DNA of 64,000 nt. It comes from Chryseobacterium sp. ISL-6 (GTDB lineage: Bacteria > Bacteroidota > Bacteroidia > Flavobacteriales > Weeksellaceae). Position numbers and translations under genes: made by a program. Of the stretch, positions 16,983 to 25,459 are shown one piece after another. Position 1 is the stretch's first letter, and each line of letters begins with the position of its first letter. The notes under the pieces were generated by a model. The model searched no databases, was not told where the DNA came from, and saw only the letters and a program-made list of their open reading frames with translations. The DNA lies in contig NZ_JAGGPT010000001.1 in assembly GCF_018613715.1 (NCBI RefSeq), positions 113,919 to 177,918 of the forward strand, in the 5' to 3' direction.

Positions 16983-17582
16983 ATGGATTATAAACAGCTA
17001 ATTATTCGAGGAATATCGTACAGCCAGACCCAATCAGGGGCGTACGCTTTGTTATTGGAACATGAAGAAACACATATAAAATTACCTGTTGTTATAGGAA
17101 ATTTCGAAGCACAATCCATTTCTCTCGGTCTGGAGAAAGATATTCATCCACCACGTCCTCTTACACACGATTTATTTACAAAATTTATAGTTTCGGCGAA
17201 TTACGAATTGGTCTCAGTCATTATTTATCAGATTGTAGATGGAGTTTTCTTTTCTAATATTAACTTTAAAAACAAAGTAACAGAAGAAGAGCTTATCTTA
17301 GATGCCCGAACTTCTGATGCTGTTGCTATGGCGGTACGTTTTGACGCACCAATTTTCACCACCCAACAAGTTTTAAATGAAGCAGGAATTCTTTTGGAAT
17401 TAGAAGATGTTTCGAAAGAAGAACAATCATTCTCTGAAACCGTTCAGTCTGAGGATAATTTAAAATCTCTTTCAATGGAAGAACTTCAAAAATTATTAGA
17501 AGATGCAGTAAAAGAAGAAGATTATGATACTGCCTTAGAAATTCAGGAAGAAATCAAAAGAAGGAAAAAGAAAATTGATTAA
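16983..17582 (+). CDS. Bifunctional nuclease family protein with UvrB/UvrC motif
   Basis: 199 aa. Residues about 1-140 form the BFN/DUF151 domain, with LPVVIGNFEAQSI, RPLTHDLF and ARTSDAVAMAVR, the conserved family motifs. The C-terminus (LQKLLEDAVKEEDYDTALEI) is a UvrB/UvrC interaction helix pair. Homologous plant and bacterial proteins have been described as having RNase and DNase activity; the role in bacteria is unclear. Its promoter box lies almost on the start codon. Confidence 0.85.
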   Translation: MDYKQLIIRGISYSQTQSGAYALLLEHEETHIKLPVVIGNFEAQSISLGLEKDIHPPRPLTHDLFTKFIVSANYELVSVIIYQIVDGVFFSNINFKNKVTEEELILDARTSDAVAMAVRFDAPIFTTQQVLNEAGILLELEDVSKEEQSFSETVQSEDNLKSLSMEELQKLLEDAVKEEDYDTALEIQEEIKRRKKKID

Positions 17583-17604
17583 AAGAGATATTTATAACTA
17601 AACT

Positions 17605-18987
17605 ATGAATTTAAAATTACGACTTACCATCCTCAGCTTTCTGCAGTTTTTTGTTTGGGGAGCATGGCTGATTACGATGGCTAATTTTTGGTTCGGTACA
17701 AAACATTGGGACGGGACACAGTTTGGAGCTGTTTTCGGAACAATGGGGATAGCTTCTATCTTTATGCCTACCATCACCGGAATTATTGCAGACCGCTGGG
17801 TAAATGCGGAGCGAATTTTTTCGGCTCTACAAATTCTTTATGGGATTGTTCTATTTATCTTACCACATACAGGAGATCCTAATTCGTTCTTTTACGTAAT
17901 GCTTGCTGCCATGTGTTTTTATATGCCAACAATTGCACTTGCGAACTCTATTTCTTACACGATACTAAAGAATAGTAATTTGGATGTTGTAAAAGATTTT
18001 CCTCCCATTCGTGTTTGGGGGACAATTGGGTTTATTGTAGCAATGTGGATTACAAATCTTACAGGAAATAAAGCAACAGAAGGACAGTTTTATATTGGTG
18101 GAGTTGTTGCAATTTTACTTGGAATCTATGCACTTACCCTACCAAAATGTCCACCACAGAAATTGATTGATAAAAGTGCACCTTTATCAGAACAGCTTGG
18201 TTTAAATGCATTCAAGCTTTTCGGAAACTATAAAATGGCATTATTTTTCTTGTTTTCCATGCTTTTAGGGGCTGCATTACAGTTGACTAATGCTTATGGA
18301 GATGTTTTCCTAAGTGAATTTGCACATTTTCCAAAATATGCAAATTCTTTTGTAGTACAGCGATCAACAATTATTATGTCCATTTCTCAGGTTTCTGAAA
18401 CTTTATTTATACTTGCTATCCCTTTCTTTTTGAAAAAGTTCGGAATTAAAAAAGTAATGTTGATGTCAATGTTTGCATGGGTTTTAAGATTTGGATTTTT
18501 TGCTTACGGAATTCCCGATGGATATGGCTTGGCTTTAATTGTGCTTTCTTGTATTGTTTACGGGATGGCTTTTGATTTCTTTAATATCTCAGGTTCCCTT
18601 TTTGTAGAAACTACAACTGATAAAAAGATCCGTTCTTCTGCACAGGGTTTGTTTATGATGATGACCAATGGTTTTGGAGCTGTTTTTGGAAGCTATATGG
18701 CAGGTTGGGCTATTGATAAATTCTTTACACATAGATTTACTAATGTTTCCGATTTATCATCTTACCTAGAAACAACACCGGATAACCCTACGTTTTTAGA
18801 GATTCTTAAAAATTCTTTTAATGCTGCGGTAAATAATGACGGAACTTTATCTTCAATTGTTTTGGTAAAAGACTGGCATCAGATCTGGCTATCTTTTGCA
18901 GCATATGCCTTGGTACTTGCCATACTTTTTGCTCTCTTATTTAAACATAAGCATGATCCTAAAGAGGTAGCTAATGTAAATCACTAA
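17605..18987 (+). CDS. Nucleoside permease (NHS/NupG-like MFS)
   Basis: 460 aa with 12 predicted hydrophobic segments. The N-terminus LRLTILSFLQFFVWGAWLITMANFW and GTMGIASIFMPTITGIIADRW are typical of the nucleoside:H+ symporter family (NupG/XapB). The cytoplasmic loop has FPPIRVWGTIGF. It would import nucleosides with protons across the inner membrane. It starts 22 bp after the bifunctional nuclease gene, so the two may be cotranscribed. Confidence 0.87.
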   Translation: MNLKLRLTILSFLQFFVWGAWLITMANFWFGTKHWDGTQFGAVFGTMGIASIFMPTITGIIADRWVNAERIFSALQILYGIVLFILPHTGDPNSFFYVMLAAMCFYMPTIALANSISYTILKNSNLDVVKDFPPIRVWGTIGFIVAMWITNLTGNKATEGQFYIGGVVAILLGIYALTLPKCPPQKLIDKSAPLSEQLGLNAFKLFGNYKMALFFLFSMLLGAALQLTNAYGDVFLSEFAHFPKYANSFVVQRSTIIMSISQVSETLFILAIPFFLKKFGIKKVMLMSMFAWVLRFGFFAYGIPDGYGLALIVLSCIVYGMAFDFFNISGSLFVETTTDKKIRSSAQGLFMMMTNGFGAVFGSYMAGWAIDKFFTHRFTNVSDLSSYLETTPDNPTFLEILKNSFNAAVNNDGTLSSIVLVKDWHQIWLSFAAYALVLAILFALLFKHKHDPKEVANVNH

Positions 18988-19015
18988 ATTTTATTAAGTT
19001 AATTATCAATATATT

Positions 19016-19049
19016 AAAATGCACTTTAAAAATAAAGTGCATTTTTTTT
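19016..19049 (+). terminator. Rho-independent terminator
   Basis: AAAATGCACTTT pairs with AAAGTGCATTTT around AAAAAT, followed by Ts. It ends just before the ECF promoter. Confidence 0.9.
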
Positions 19050-19057
19050 ATTTTTGA

Positions 19058-19098
19058 GGCAACCTTTTATCATTTCCATCGTCTTATAGATAGAAACT
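19058..19098 (+). promoter_or_regulatory. ECF-type promoter of the sigma-factor operon
   Basis: GGCAACCTTTT (19058-19068), CGTCTTAT (19080-19087) and ATAGAAACT (19090-19098). AAC to GTC is 17 bp. It matches the element at 13042-13082 at 31 of 41 positions with the same spacing. The ATG of the sigma gene lies about 14 bp after the expected start of transcription, so self-activation is likely. Confidence 0.75.
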
Positions 19099-19103
19099 CA
19101 TAC

Positions 19104-19658
19104 ATGAAGAACTTAGAGGAAAACTTTATACTTGCTAAAAAACAAGATCGGAGAGCTCAGAAGGCTCTTTATGAAGCTTTCTCGTGTAGAATGTTGGCTA
19201 TTGCAAATTCATATACTAATAATATTCATGATGCAGAAGATGTATTATTAAATGCATTTCTAAAGTGTTTCACAAAATTAAATGAGTGCAGAGATTATAA
19301 AAGCTTTCCTTTTTGGTTGAGAAAAATTGTAGTTAATGACTCTATAAGTTTTGTACGGAAGTCTAAAAATATACTTTATGTAGACATTGATGTTGCAGAT
19401 GATTTTTCTGATGAAAACTTTGAAGAACAACTAGAGGAAATTAATCTTGAAGAAGTATTCTCTAAGATGCCGGCAGGATATAGGATAATTTTTAATCTAT
19501 ATGTTTTTGAAGAGAAAAAACATCAGGAAATAGCTGAAATTCTTAATATCTCCGAAGGAACAAGCAAGAGTCAGCTGAATAAAGCTAAAAAATGGCTTGT
19601 TGAATTTTTTAAAACAAAAGAAAATGAAAAAAGAAACACTGAGACAATTAAGATCTGA
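19104..19658 (+). CDS. ECF-type RNA polymerase sigma factor
   Basis: 184 aa. Region 2 covers about residues 5-75 (ALYEAFSCRMLAIANSYTNNIHDAEDVLLNAFLKCF, split here by family convention, with the DAEDV helix), and region 4 about 120-170 (MPAGYRIIFNLYVFEEKKHQEIAEIL, HTH with SEGTSKSQ). It would guide RNA polymerase to AAC/GTC-type promoters. The next gene overlaps its 3' end by 35 bp and encodes a membrane protein, the usual position of an anti-sigma factor. The promoter just upstream suggests autoregulation. Confidence 0.92.
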   Translation: MKNLEENFILAKKQDRRAQKALYEAFSCRMLAIANSYTNNIHDAEDVLLNAFLKCFTKLNECRDYKSFPFWLRKIVVNDSISFVRKSKNILYVDIDVADDFSDENFEEQLEEINLEEVFSKMPAGYRIIFNLYVFEEKKHQEIAEILNISEGTSKSQLNKAKKWLVEFFKTKENEKRNTETIKI

Positions 19659-20340
19659 TTACGAAAGCAGAGAAATAAAGCCGTCTCGTGATCTTTGGGA
19701 TAGAATAGATCATGGAATGGGAGAAACCTCTGATTTGCCCTTAAAACAATCTGTTCAATGGTGGAAATACGCTGCTGTCGTATTGCTTTTGATTTCTTGT
19801 GGAATATATTTTTATTTTGATTCAAAACAAGTTGAAAATACTGTATTAGTTACAAAATCTGATAAGCCTGACAAAACTTCAACAGTAGAAAAAGAGGATG
19901 ATAAATTTAATCGCTTAGAAGCTGAAGAAGTAAAGCATAAAAACGTAGCGATTTCAGATAAAAGAAATGCAGCTGAAATTAAATCTGAAAAAGCCATAAT
20001 TAAAACTTATCCAGAAGAGTTTAAATCTTATAATCCGATTTTAGTTAAAGCTAAAGAAGAAAAAAATACAGAAACCCTCGTCAATATCCCTACTGTGGAG
20101 GAGAAAGCCCACGATCAGATTGTTGAAAAGCCAATTGTAATTGCTCAAAAGAAAAAAGCAAATTATATCAATGCTGATGAATTACTGCTAGGAAGAGAAT
20201 TTGATAAAACCCGTGAAGAGAATCATAATGAACATAAAAAAATGGGAGTGGTAGATATGGATAAAATTAAAATTAAAGGCCCTAATTCTTTTAAAATCCT
20301 CGGACTGACCGTGTTTTCCGATTCTTCTGGTACCAAATAA
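19624..20340 (+). CDS. Single-pass membrane protein, probable anti-sigma factor
   Basis: 238 aa from the ATG at 19624, which overlaps the sigma gene by 35 bp. A ~45-residue cytoplasmic N-terminus (LRSDYESREIKPSRDLWDRI) precedes one transmembrane helix at about residues 48-66, then a charged, Lys/Glu-rich periplasmic region. This topology and position fit an anti-sigma factor, but no zinc (HxxxCxxC) motif is present. The N-terminal motif with PSxDLWDRI is, as I recall, found in flavobacterial proteins next to ECF genes. The role is inferred mainly from context. Confidence 0.72.
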   Translation: MKKETLRQLRSDYESREIKPSRDLWDRIDHGMGETSDLPLKQSVQWWKYAAVVLLLISCGIYFYFDSKQVENTVLVTKSDKPDKTSTVEKEDDKFNRLEAEEVKHKNVAISDKRNAAEIKSEKAIIKTYPEEFKSYNPILVKAKEEKNTETLVNIPTVEEKAHDQIVEKPIVIAQKKKANYINADELLLGREFDKTREENHNEHKKMGVVDMDKIKIKGPNSFKILGLTVFSDSSGTK

Positions 20341-20422
20341 TCTTTAAACTTTTTAATACAAAATATACTGTTCTGAAAATGGAGCAGAGGTAAAATATGG
20401 TCTCAAAAATAACATTTAAACT

Positions 20423-21517
20423 ATGAAAAATAAAATTACTCTATTGGCTGCCGTAATGGCTTTTTCTTACAATTTTGCGCAGGAAAGCCCACAAATGGAA
20501 TCCCAGATAAAGATTTATTCTAAAAAAATCGACAGCATTGTAGTTTCTGAAAAATCAAATATGAATACAGAACTGGATGTTATTGATAAAAGTTTTAAAG
20601 AAAATAAAATTACATCTGATGAAAAGAAGAAAATGAGAACAGACATAGCTTCAAAATATGAACAGATTATCAATGAAAAAGTAGATGCACAGCAGTCCGA
20701 TCTGGAAAATGCAACAAAAGAAATGGTGAAAAACTCGGTTTTACAGAAACCGGATACTTTAAATAGAGATAAAAATGAAATGCAGTTCGGATTCAATGGT
20801 ATTAGGGTAAAGCTCAACAAAAATAAAAAGACACCTAAGGACTATCTACATACATTGGAGTTTTCAATAAGCTTAACGGGTGCCATGCTTACCACAAAGG
20901 ATAAACCGTTTAAACTTTATGATAAGGATTCTGATGTGAAAAATACGGTTATCAATTCTTCAAGTTATACATTAAGATATGAAGATCAGATTGGAGGTTT
21001 TACAAGTTCTGTTTTTTATAGAGTAGGACTTGGAGTAAGGATGGATAGATTTGTTCCAAAATATGGTAAGGCGTTTGCACAGGATAGCAAGACTTTGTTC
21101 ACAGAGGATTTTACACGGGGAAATTTAAAAGATACCTATCTTACCAATTCTTATCTTTTTGTTCCTGTTGATTTTAAATTTGTTTTAAATCCTAAATATA
21201 TAGAATATGATGGTGTAAAATATCTTGATAACAGGAAAAAACAATTCAGCATTATAGCAGGTATTTATGGAGGTGTGAAAGTTGGAAGTGTTATATATAA
21301 CAGATTTTCAACGGAGAATACCAAAAGAATTGTGGAAAGAGAAAGAGCAATGCATGGCGTTAATAACTTTATTTTTGGTGGAAAATTTGGAGTCAGCTAT
21401 GAGGGTATCAACATATTTATACAAAAAGATTTTACTCCGGCTTTCAACAATGATGCTAAGCTAAGGAATAAATATGGATTACAAATCGGAATTGAGATTG
21501 CCAATATCAATTTTTAA
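20423..21517 (+). CDS. Probable outer-membrane beta-barrel protein of the ECF operon
   Basis: 364 aa with signal peptide MKNKITLLAAVMAFSYNFAQ. Residues about 30-125 are charged and helical (probably coiled coil), which is unusual for a barrel. From about 140 on, alternating strands (LEFSISLTGAMLT, FSIIAGIYGGVKVGSVIYN, KYGLQIGIEIANINF) end in a terminal Phe, the usual signal for outer-membrane insertion by BAM. It lies 82 bp behind the anti-sigma-like gene with no terminator between, so it is probably part of the operon. Function unknown. Confidence 0.68.
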   Translation: MKNKITLLAAVMAFSYNFAQESPQMESQIKIYSKKIDSIVVSEKSNMNTELDVIDKSFKENKITSDEKKKMRTDIASKYEQIINEKVDAQQSDLENATKEMVKNSVLQKPDTLNRDKNEMQFGFNGIRVKLNKNKKTPKDYLHTLEFSISLTGAMLTTKDKPFKLYDKDSDVKNTVINSSSYTLRYEDQIGGFTSSVFYRVGLGVRMDRFVPKYGKAFAQDSKTLFTEDFTRGNLKDTYLTNSYLFVPVDFKFVLNPKYIEYDGVKYLDNRKKQFSIIAGIYGGVKVGSVIYNRFSTENTKRIVERERAMHGVNNFIFGGKFGVSYEGINIFIQKDFTPAFNNDAKLRNKYGLQIGIEIANINF

Positions 21518-21611
21518 TTAAACAAAGAAACTTATTTTTTCTTATTAAATTATTAGTTTTTCATTAGATTTTTTATAGCCGTCAATGTTTAAATTTGAAA
21601 AATTTGTTTTT

Positions 21612-21643
21612 AAAACACACTGATTTAAAGTGTGTTTTTTTTT
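21612..21643 (+). terminator. Rho-independent terminator
   Basis: AAAACACAC pairs with GTGTGTTTT, followed by a T run. It closes the ECF operon. Confidence 0.85.
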
Positions 21644-21665
21644 GTATTTTGGCACTTTAAGAAAT

Positions 21666-22061
21666 ATGAAAAATATTCAGTTAATAGGAGTACTACTGAT
21701 AATAGTAGGGAGCTTTTTACCACTGGTTTACGTTCCCATTATAGGAAATTGGAATTACTGGAAATTAGATCATTATTTAGCTGTTGCCTGCTGGATCCTT
21801 ACAGCATGCGCGCTTTTTGGAGTAGTTAATAATAAACCAAAAATAGCACAGATTTTTGGAGTTTTGTTAATCCTATTATTCATTTTTACCTTGATTGCTG
21901 TTAAGCTTCAATCTTTGGATTATTTCAGTTTTTTACCCTTTAAATCCTGGCGGGAAACCTTTGCAGGTGTAGTAAAGCTAAAATGGGGTTGGATCGTTGA
22001 GTTTTTGGGAGCTTTTTTATTGCTAATTAAAAAAACGCAACAGAAATATGAAACATCTTAA
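21666..22061 (+). CDS. Small four-helix membrane protein, unknown
   Basis: 131 aa from the ATG at 21666; the frame extends upstream only through the terminator. Four hydrophobic segments (about 5-25, 38-55, 62-83, 105-122) suggest an integral inner-membrane protein. No known motif. The last 14 bases overlap the next gene, so the two are likely coupled. Confidence 0.65.
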   Translation: MKNIQLIGVLLIIVGSFLPLVYVPIIGNWNYWKLDHYLAVACWILTACALFGVVNNKPKIAQIFGVLLILLFIFTLIAVKLQSLDYFSFLPFKSWRETFAGVVKLKWGWIVEFLGAFLLLIKKTQQKYETS

Positions 22062-22467
22062 CACTTTATTAATTGTATTTTTTTGTATGGGATTTTCTAA
22101 ATTGAAGTCTCAACAAAATATGTTCTTAACATCTGATAACCCAACTAATTGTCAAATCATAAAGGCCGGAAAATTTCTACGTGTTGATATGCCTATTGAT
22201 AAATGGGTAATGACTGTTCAGGATAATATCCAGACAGAATATTATAATGATGGTAAAGATTATGTGAGGTCACGCCTGGATTTTGTTGATAATTGTAGTT
22301 ATAAAGTTACGATAATTGGAAAATCCGATGAAAATTATCCTGTAAAATTAGGTGAAGTGATGGTTAATAGAATCATAGAAACAGATCGCAATTTTCTGAA
22401 ATTAACCTCAGAATATAATAATAAGACCTCAGAATTTATACTTAGTAAAGTAGAAGATATTAACTAA
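22048..22467 (+). CDS. Small secreted protein, unknown
   Basis: 139 aa. An N-terminal hydrophobic signal (MKHLNTLLIVFFCMGFSKLKSQQ) suggests export. The mature part has a Cys pair (DNPTNCQ, DNCSYKV) and alternating strands, but no domain I recognise. It overlaps the preceding membrane-protein gene by 14 bp, pointing to linked function. Confidence 0.65.
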   Translation: MKHLNTLLIVFFCMGFSKLKSQQNMFLTSDNPTNCQIIKAGKFLRVDMPIDKWVMTVQDNIQTEYYNDGKDYVRSRLDFVDNCSYKVTIIGKSDENYPVKLGEVMVNRIIETDRNFLKLTSEYNNKTSEFILSKVEDIN

Positions 22468-22537
22468 AGTATAACAAATTATTAGTAAAATGAAACCGTA
22501 AGGTTAAATATATCAATAAAAAAAATAAATCATACAC

Positions 22538-23716
22538 ATGAAAGAAGTATTCATCGTTTCCGCAGTAAGAACACCAATGGGTAGTTTTATGGGAAGTTTA
22601 TCAACTGTTCCGGCTACTAAGTTGGGGACTGTTGCTGTAAAAGGAGCATTAGACAAGATTGGTCTTGATCCTAAAATGGTTCAGGAAATTTACATGGGGA
22701 ACGTTTTACAGGCAGGAGAAGGACAGGCACCTGCTCGTCAGGTAGCATTAGGAGCAGGACTTTCTATTGAAACTCCTTCTACTACAGTAAATAAAGTTTG
22801 TGCTTCAGGAATGAAAGCAGTAACTATGGCAGCACAGGCAATTAAAGCAGGTGATGTAGATGTAATCGTTGCCGGAGGAATGGAAAATATGTCTTCAGTT
22901 CCACATTATTATAATGCTAGACTTGCAACAAAACTAGGTGATGTAAAAATGCAGGACGGAATGGTTTTAGATGGTCTTACAGACGTTTATAATAAAGTTC
23001 ATATGGGAGTTTGTGCAGAAAAATGTGCAACTGACTATTCTTTTTCTAGAGAAGATCAGGATCAATTTGCTATTGAATCTTATAAAAGATCAGCTAAGGC
23101 ATGGGGTGAAGGGAAATTCAATGATGAGGTAGTATCTGTTGAGATCCCTCAGAGAAAAGGAGAGCCTGTAATTTTTGCTGAAGATGAAGAATATAAGGCT
23201 GTTAATTTTGACAGACTTCCAACACTTCCAACAGTATTTAAAAAAGAGGGCGGAACAGTAACAGCAGCTAATGCATCTACTTTAAATGATGGAGCTTCTG
23301 CGTTAATCCTTGTTTCTAAAGAAAAAATGGAAGAATTAGGTCTTAAACCTTTAGCAAGAATAGTATCTTATGCTGATGCGGCTCAGGAGCCTGAAAATTT
23401 CACAACAGCACCTGCTAAAGCTCTGCCTATCGCTCTTAAAAAAGCTGGTTTAGAAATTAGTGATATTGATTTCTTTGAATTTAATGAGGCTTTCTCTGTA
23501 GTTGGTTTGGCAAATAATAAGATCTTAGGATTGGATGCTGCTAAAGTAAATGTAAATGGTGGTGCTGTCGCTTTAGGACATCCACTGGGAAGTTCTGGTT
23601 CAAGAATTATAGTTACTTTAATTAACGTGTTAAAACAAAACAATGCTAAATATGGTGCTGCTGCGATCTGTAATGGAGGTGGTGGTGCTTCTGCCATTGT
23701 TATTGAAAATATGTAA
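22538..23716 (+). CDS. Acetyl-CoA C-acetyltransferase (thiolase)
   Basis: 392 aa, standard length. The nucleophile Cys88 is in NKVCASGMKAV; the other catalytic motifs are FNEAFSVV, NGGAVALGHPLGSSG (His) and CNGGGGASA (second Cys). It would condense two acetyl-CoA to acetoacetyl-CoA or do the reverse, feeding the mevalonate pathway or beta-oxidation. It is likely biosynthetic/degradative class II thiolase (AtoB/PhaA-like); no hydratase gene is next to it. A strong terminator follows. Confidence 0.92.
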   Translation: MKEVFIVSAVRTPMGSFMGSLSTVPATKLGTVAVKGALDKIGLDPKMVQEIYMGNVLQAGEGQAPARQVALGAGLSIETPSTTVNKVCASGMKAVTMAAQAIKAGDVDVIVAGGMENMSSVPHYYNARLATKLGDVKMQDGMVLDGLTDVYNKVHMGVCAEKCATDYSFSREDQDQFAIESYKRSAKAWGEGKFNDEVVSVEIPQRKGEPVIFAEDEEYKAVNFDRLPTLPTVFKKEGGTVTAANASTLNDGASALILVSKEKMEELGLKPLARIVSYADAAQEPENFTTAPAKALPIALKKAGLEISDIDFFEFNEAFSVVGLANNKILGLDAAKVNVNGGAVALGHPLGSSGSRIIVTLINVLKQNNAKYGAAAICNGGGGASAIVIENM

Positions 23717-23741
23717 TCCTTCAAATAGGATTTAGAATGCA

Positions 23742-23773
23742 AAAAGTTGGAGCAGATAGCTCCAACTTTTTTA
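23742..23773 (+). terminator. Rho-independent terminator
   Basis: AAAAGTTGGAGC pairs perfectly with GCTCCAACTTTT around AGATA, then Ts. Confidence 0.93.
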
Positions 23774-23817
23774 TTGTAGATAGATGAATAGATACGCTGA
23801 TTATGAAAGCCTTTATT

Positions 23818-23825
23818 TAACTTTG
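23818..23825 (+). promoter_or_regulatory. -7 box upstream of the Crp-like gene
   Basis: TAACTTTG matches TAnnTTTG and lies 81 bp before the ATG at 23907. No clear -33 element. Confidence 0.4.
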
Positions 23826-23906
23826 TGGTAAAGCTTAAATCAATAGATTGTAAAACTAAGTTTAGCATTAAATAACTACCTTTAAATTATCATTTATCAT
23901 TATCCA

Positions 23907-24485
23907 ATGCTTGATTATTTTATAAATTATTTAAAAGAAAAAATCACTCTCTCTGAGCACGAGATTGAGTTAATAAAAAGTGTAGCGGTATTAAAAAGAC
24001 TCCAAAAGCGCCAGTATTTACTCCAGGAAGGTGACGTGTGGAAATATAATGCTTTTGTTTCAGGTGGATTGGTGAAGACTTTTTCTGTAGATTCCAAAGG
24101 TCAGGAACATATCATGAATTTTTCGGCAGAAAACTATTGGACAGGTGATCGGGAAAGCTTAACATCTGGAAACCCCTCAGAGTTTAATATCGTTGCATTG
24201 GAAAATTCAGAAATTATCCTTATTACGAAAGATGATTTTATAAGTATATGTCAGAAAATACCACAATTAAATAACCTGGTTAATGAAATTCTACAAAGAA
24301 GTTTCCTGGTTTCACAAAAAAGAATACACGCAAATATAAGTTTATCTGCAGAAGAAAAATACCAGGATTTTATTCAAAAGAATCCATTAATAGTGAATCG
24401 AATTCCTCAGCACATGATTGCCTCATATCTGGGTGTTTCACCTGAAACGCTTAGTCGCATACGAACACAATCAACAAAAAAGTAA
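23907..24485 (+). CDS. Crp/Fnr-family transcription regulator
   Basis: 192 aa: N-terminal cyclic-nucleotide-type beta roll (about 15-125), dimer helix, then a winged HTH near the end (HMIASYLGVSPETLSRIRTQ). The nucleotide-contact residues of true Crp are not evident and there is no Fnr cysteine cluster, so the effector is unknown. It lies directly upstream of an SDR and a nitroreductase gene, separated by its own terminator, and probably controls them. A similar regulator is at 42008-42583. Confidence 0.87.
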   Translation: MLDYFINYLKEKITLSEHEIELIKSVAVLKRLQKRQYLLQEGDVWKYNAFVSGGLVKTFSVDSKGQEHIMNFSAENYWTGDRESLTSGNPSEFNIVALENSEIILITKDDFISICQKIPQLNNLVNEILQRSFLVSQKRIHANISLSAEEKYQDFIQKNPLIVNRIPQHMIASYLGVSPETLSRIRTQSTKK

Positions 24486-24513
24486 AACCATTGATAATTG
24501 TCAATGGTTTTTT
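24484..24513 (+). terminator. Rho-independent terminator
   Basis: AAAACCATTGA pairs with TCAATGGTTTT, then Ts, overlapping the stop codon of the Crp-like gene. Confidence 0.85.
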
Positions 24514-24550
24514 CCTTTAAATATCAATGGATCACGACGGTTTCTGATAC

Positions 24551-24558
24551 TAATTTTG
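24551..24558 (+). promoter_or_regulatory. -7 box of the SDR/nitroreductase operon
   Basis: TAATTTTG, 30 bp before the SDR start codon. The lack of a -33 TTG would fit a promoter that needs an activator such as the adjacent Crp-like protein (inference). Confidence 0.5.
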
Positions 24559-24588
24559 CCTCAATATTAAATAAAAAATTTAAAAGAT

Positions 24589-25443
24589 ATGAGCAAAACA
24601 ATTTTCATTACAGGGACAAGTACCGGATTCGGAAAATTAATGACAATTACATTGTCACAAGAAGGGCATACTGTTATTGCAGGGATGCGTGGAACAAAAG
24701 ACAAAAATGAAGCAGTAGCTAAAGAACTTTCGACACTTCCAAATGTAGATGTGGTAGATATAGATGTTACTAATGATGCATCAGTAAAAGAAGCTTTTGA
24801 AAATACACTGGCTAAACATGGAAAAATAGATGTACTGGTGAACAATGCAGGTCTGGCAGGTTTTGGATTGGTAGAGGCATATTCTATCGATCAGATTAAA
24901 AAGTTTTTTGAAGTCAATTTCTATGGTGTTATTCGTACCTATCAAGCTGTTTTACCAGGCATGCGGAAGGTGAAGTCAGGGCTTATTATTAATATTACTT
25001 CCGGAGCTAGTGGACATGCAATGCCTTTTATGGGACCTTACCTTGCCTCTAAATTTAGTGTTGAAGCAATTACAGAAGCTATTCAGGATGAGCTATCTCA
25101 ATTCAATATAGAAAATGTAACCATCCAGCCAGGAGTGTATCCAACAGAAATGAATTCCGGGAGTAAAGCAGGAGTACAAGCTGATAAGCCAGAAATTACC
25201 AAGGAATATGATCCTGTTGCTACAGAAATGTTTAACAATATCGGAGCTGGATTATTTGGTAAAATGGCTGAATTCAATATGGATCCCCAAGTCATTGCAG
25301 ATGGCGTATTAAACCTTATTAATATGGAGAAAGGAACACGTCCTTTACGTTATCCTCTGGATGCTATAGCCCAAGGAACAGATATAGAATTTATCAATGC
25401 GAGAGCCGAGCTTAAAGCAAAATGGGTAGAAAAGTACAGTTAA
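24589..25443 (+). CDS. Short-chain dehydrogenase/reductase
   Basis: 284 aa. Cofactor motif ITGTSTGFGK at about residues 6-15, VNNAG at about 84-88, catalytic Ser in NITSGASG, and YLASK gives Tyr/Lys. It is longer than the minimal SDR and has the C-terminal extension of the 'SDR family oxidoreductase' group found beside Crp-like regulators. Substrate unknown. A nitroreductase gene follows 16 bp later, suggesting a redox-defence operon. Confidence 0.88.
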   Translation: MSKTIFITGTSTGFGKLMTITLSQEGHTVIAGMRGTKDKNEAVAKELSTLPNVDVVDIDVTNDASVKEAFENTLAKHGKIDVLVNNAGLAGFGLVEAYSIDQIKKFFEVNFYGVIRTYQAVLPGMRKVKSGLIINITSGASGHAMPFMGPYLASKFSVEAITEAIQDELSQFNIENVTIQPGVYPTEMNSGSKAGVQADKPEITKEYDPVATEMFNNIGAGLFGKMAEFNMDPQVIADGVLNLINMEKGTRPLRYPLDAIAQGTDIEFINARAELKAKWVEKYS

Positions 25444-25459
25444 TATTTAGTAAAGAGAA

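Noticed and set aside
21650..21660. TTTTGGCAC as another sigma-54 promoter
   Set aside because: No TTGC/TTGT at the -12 position (spacer followed by GAAA).
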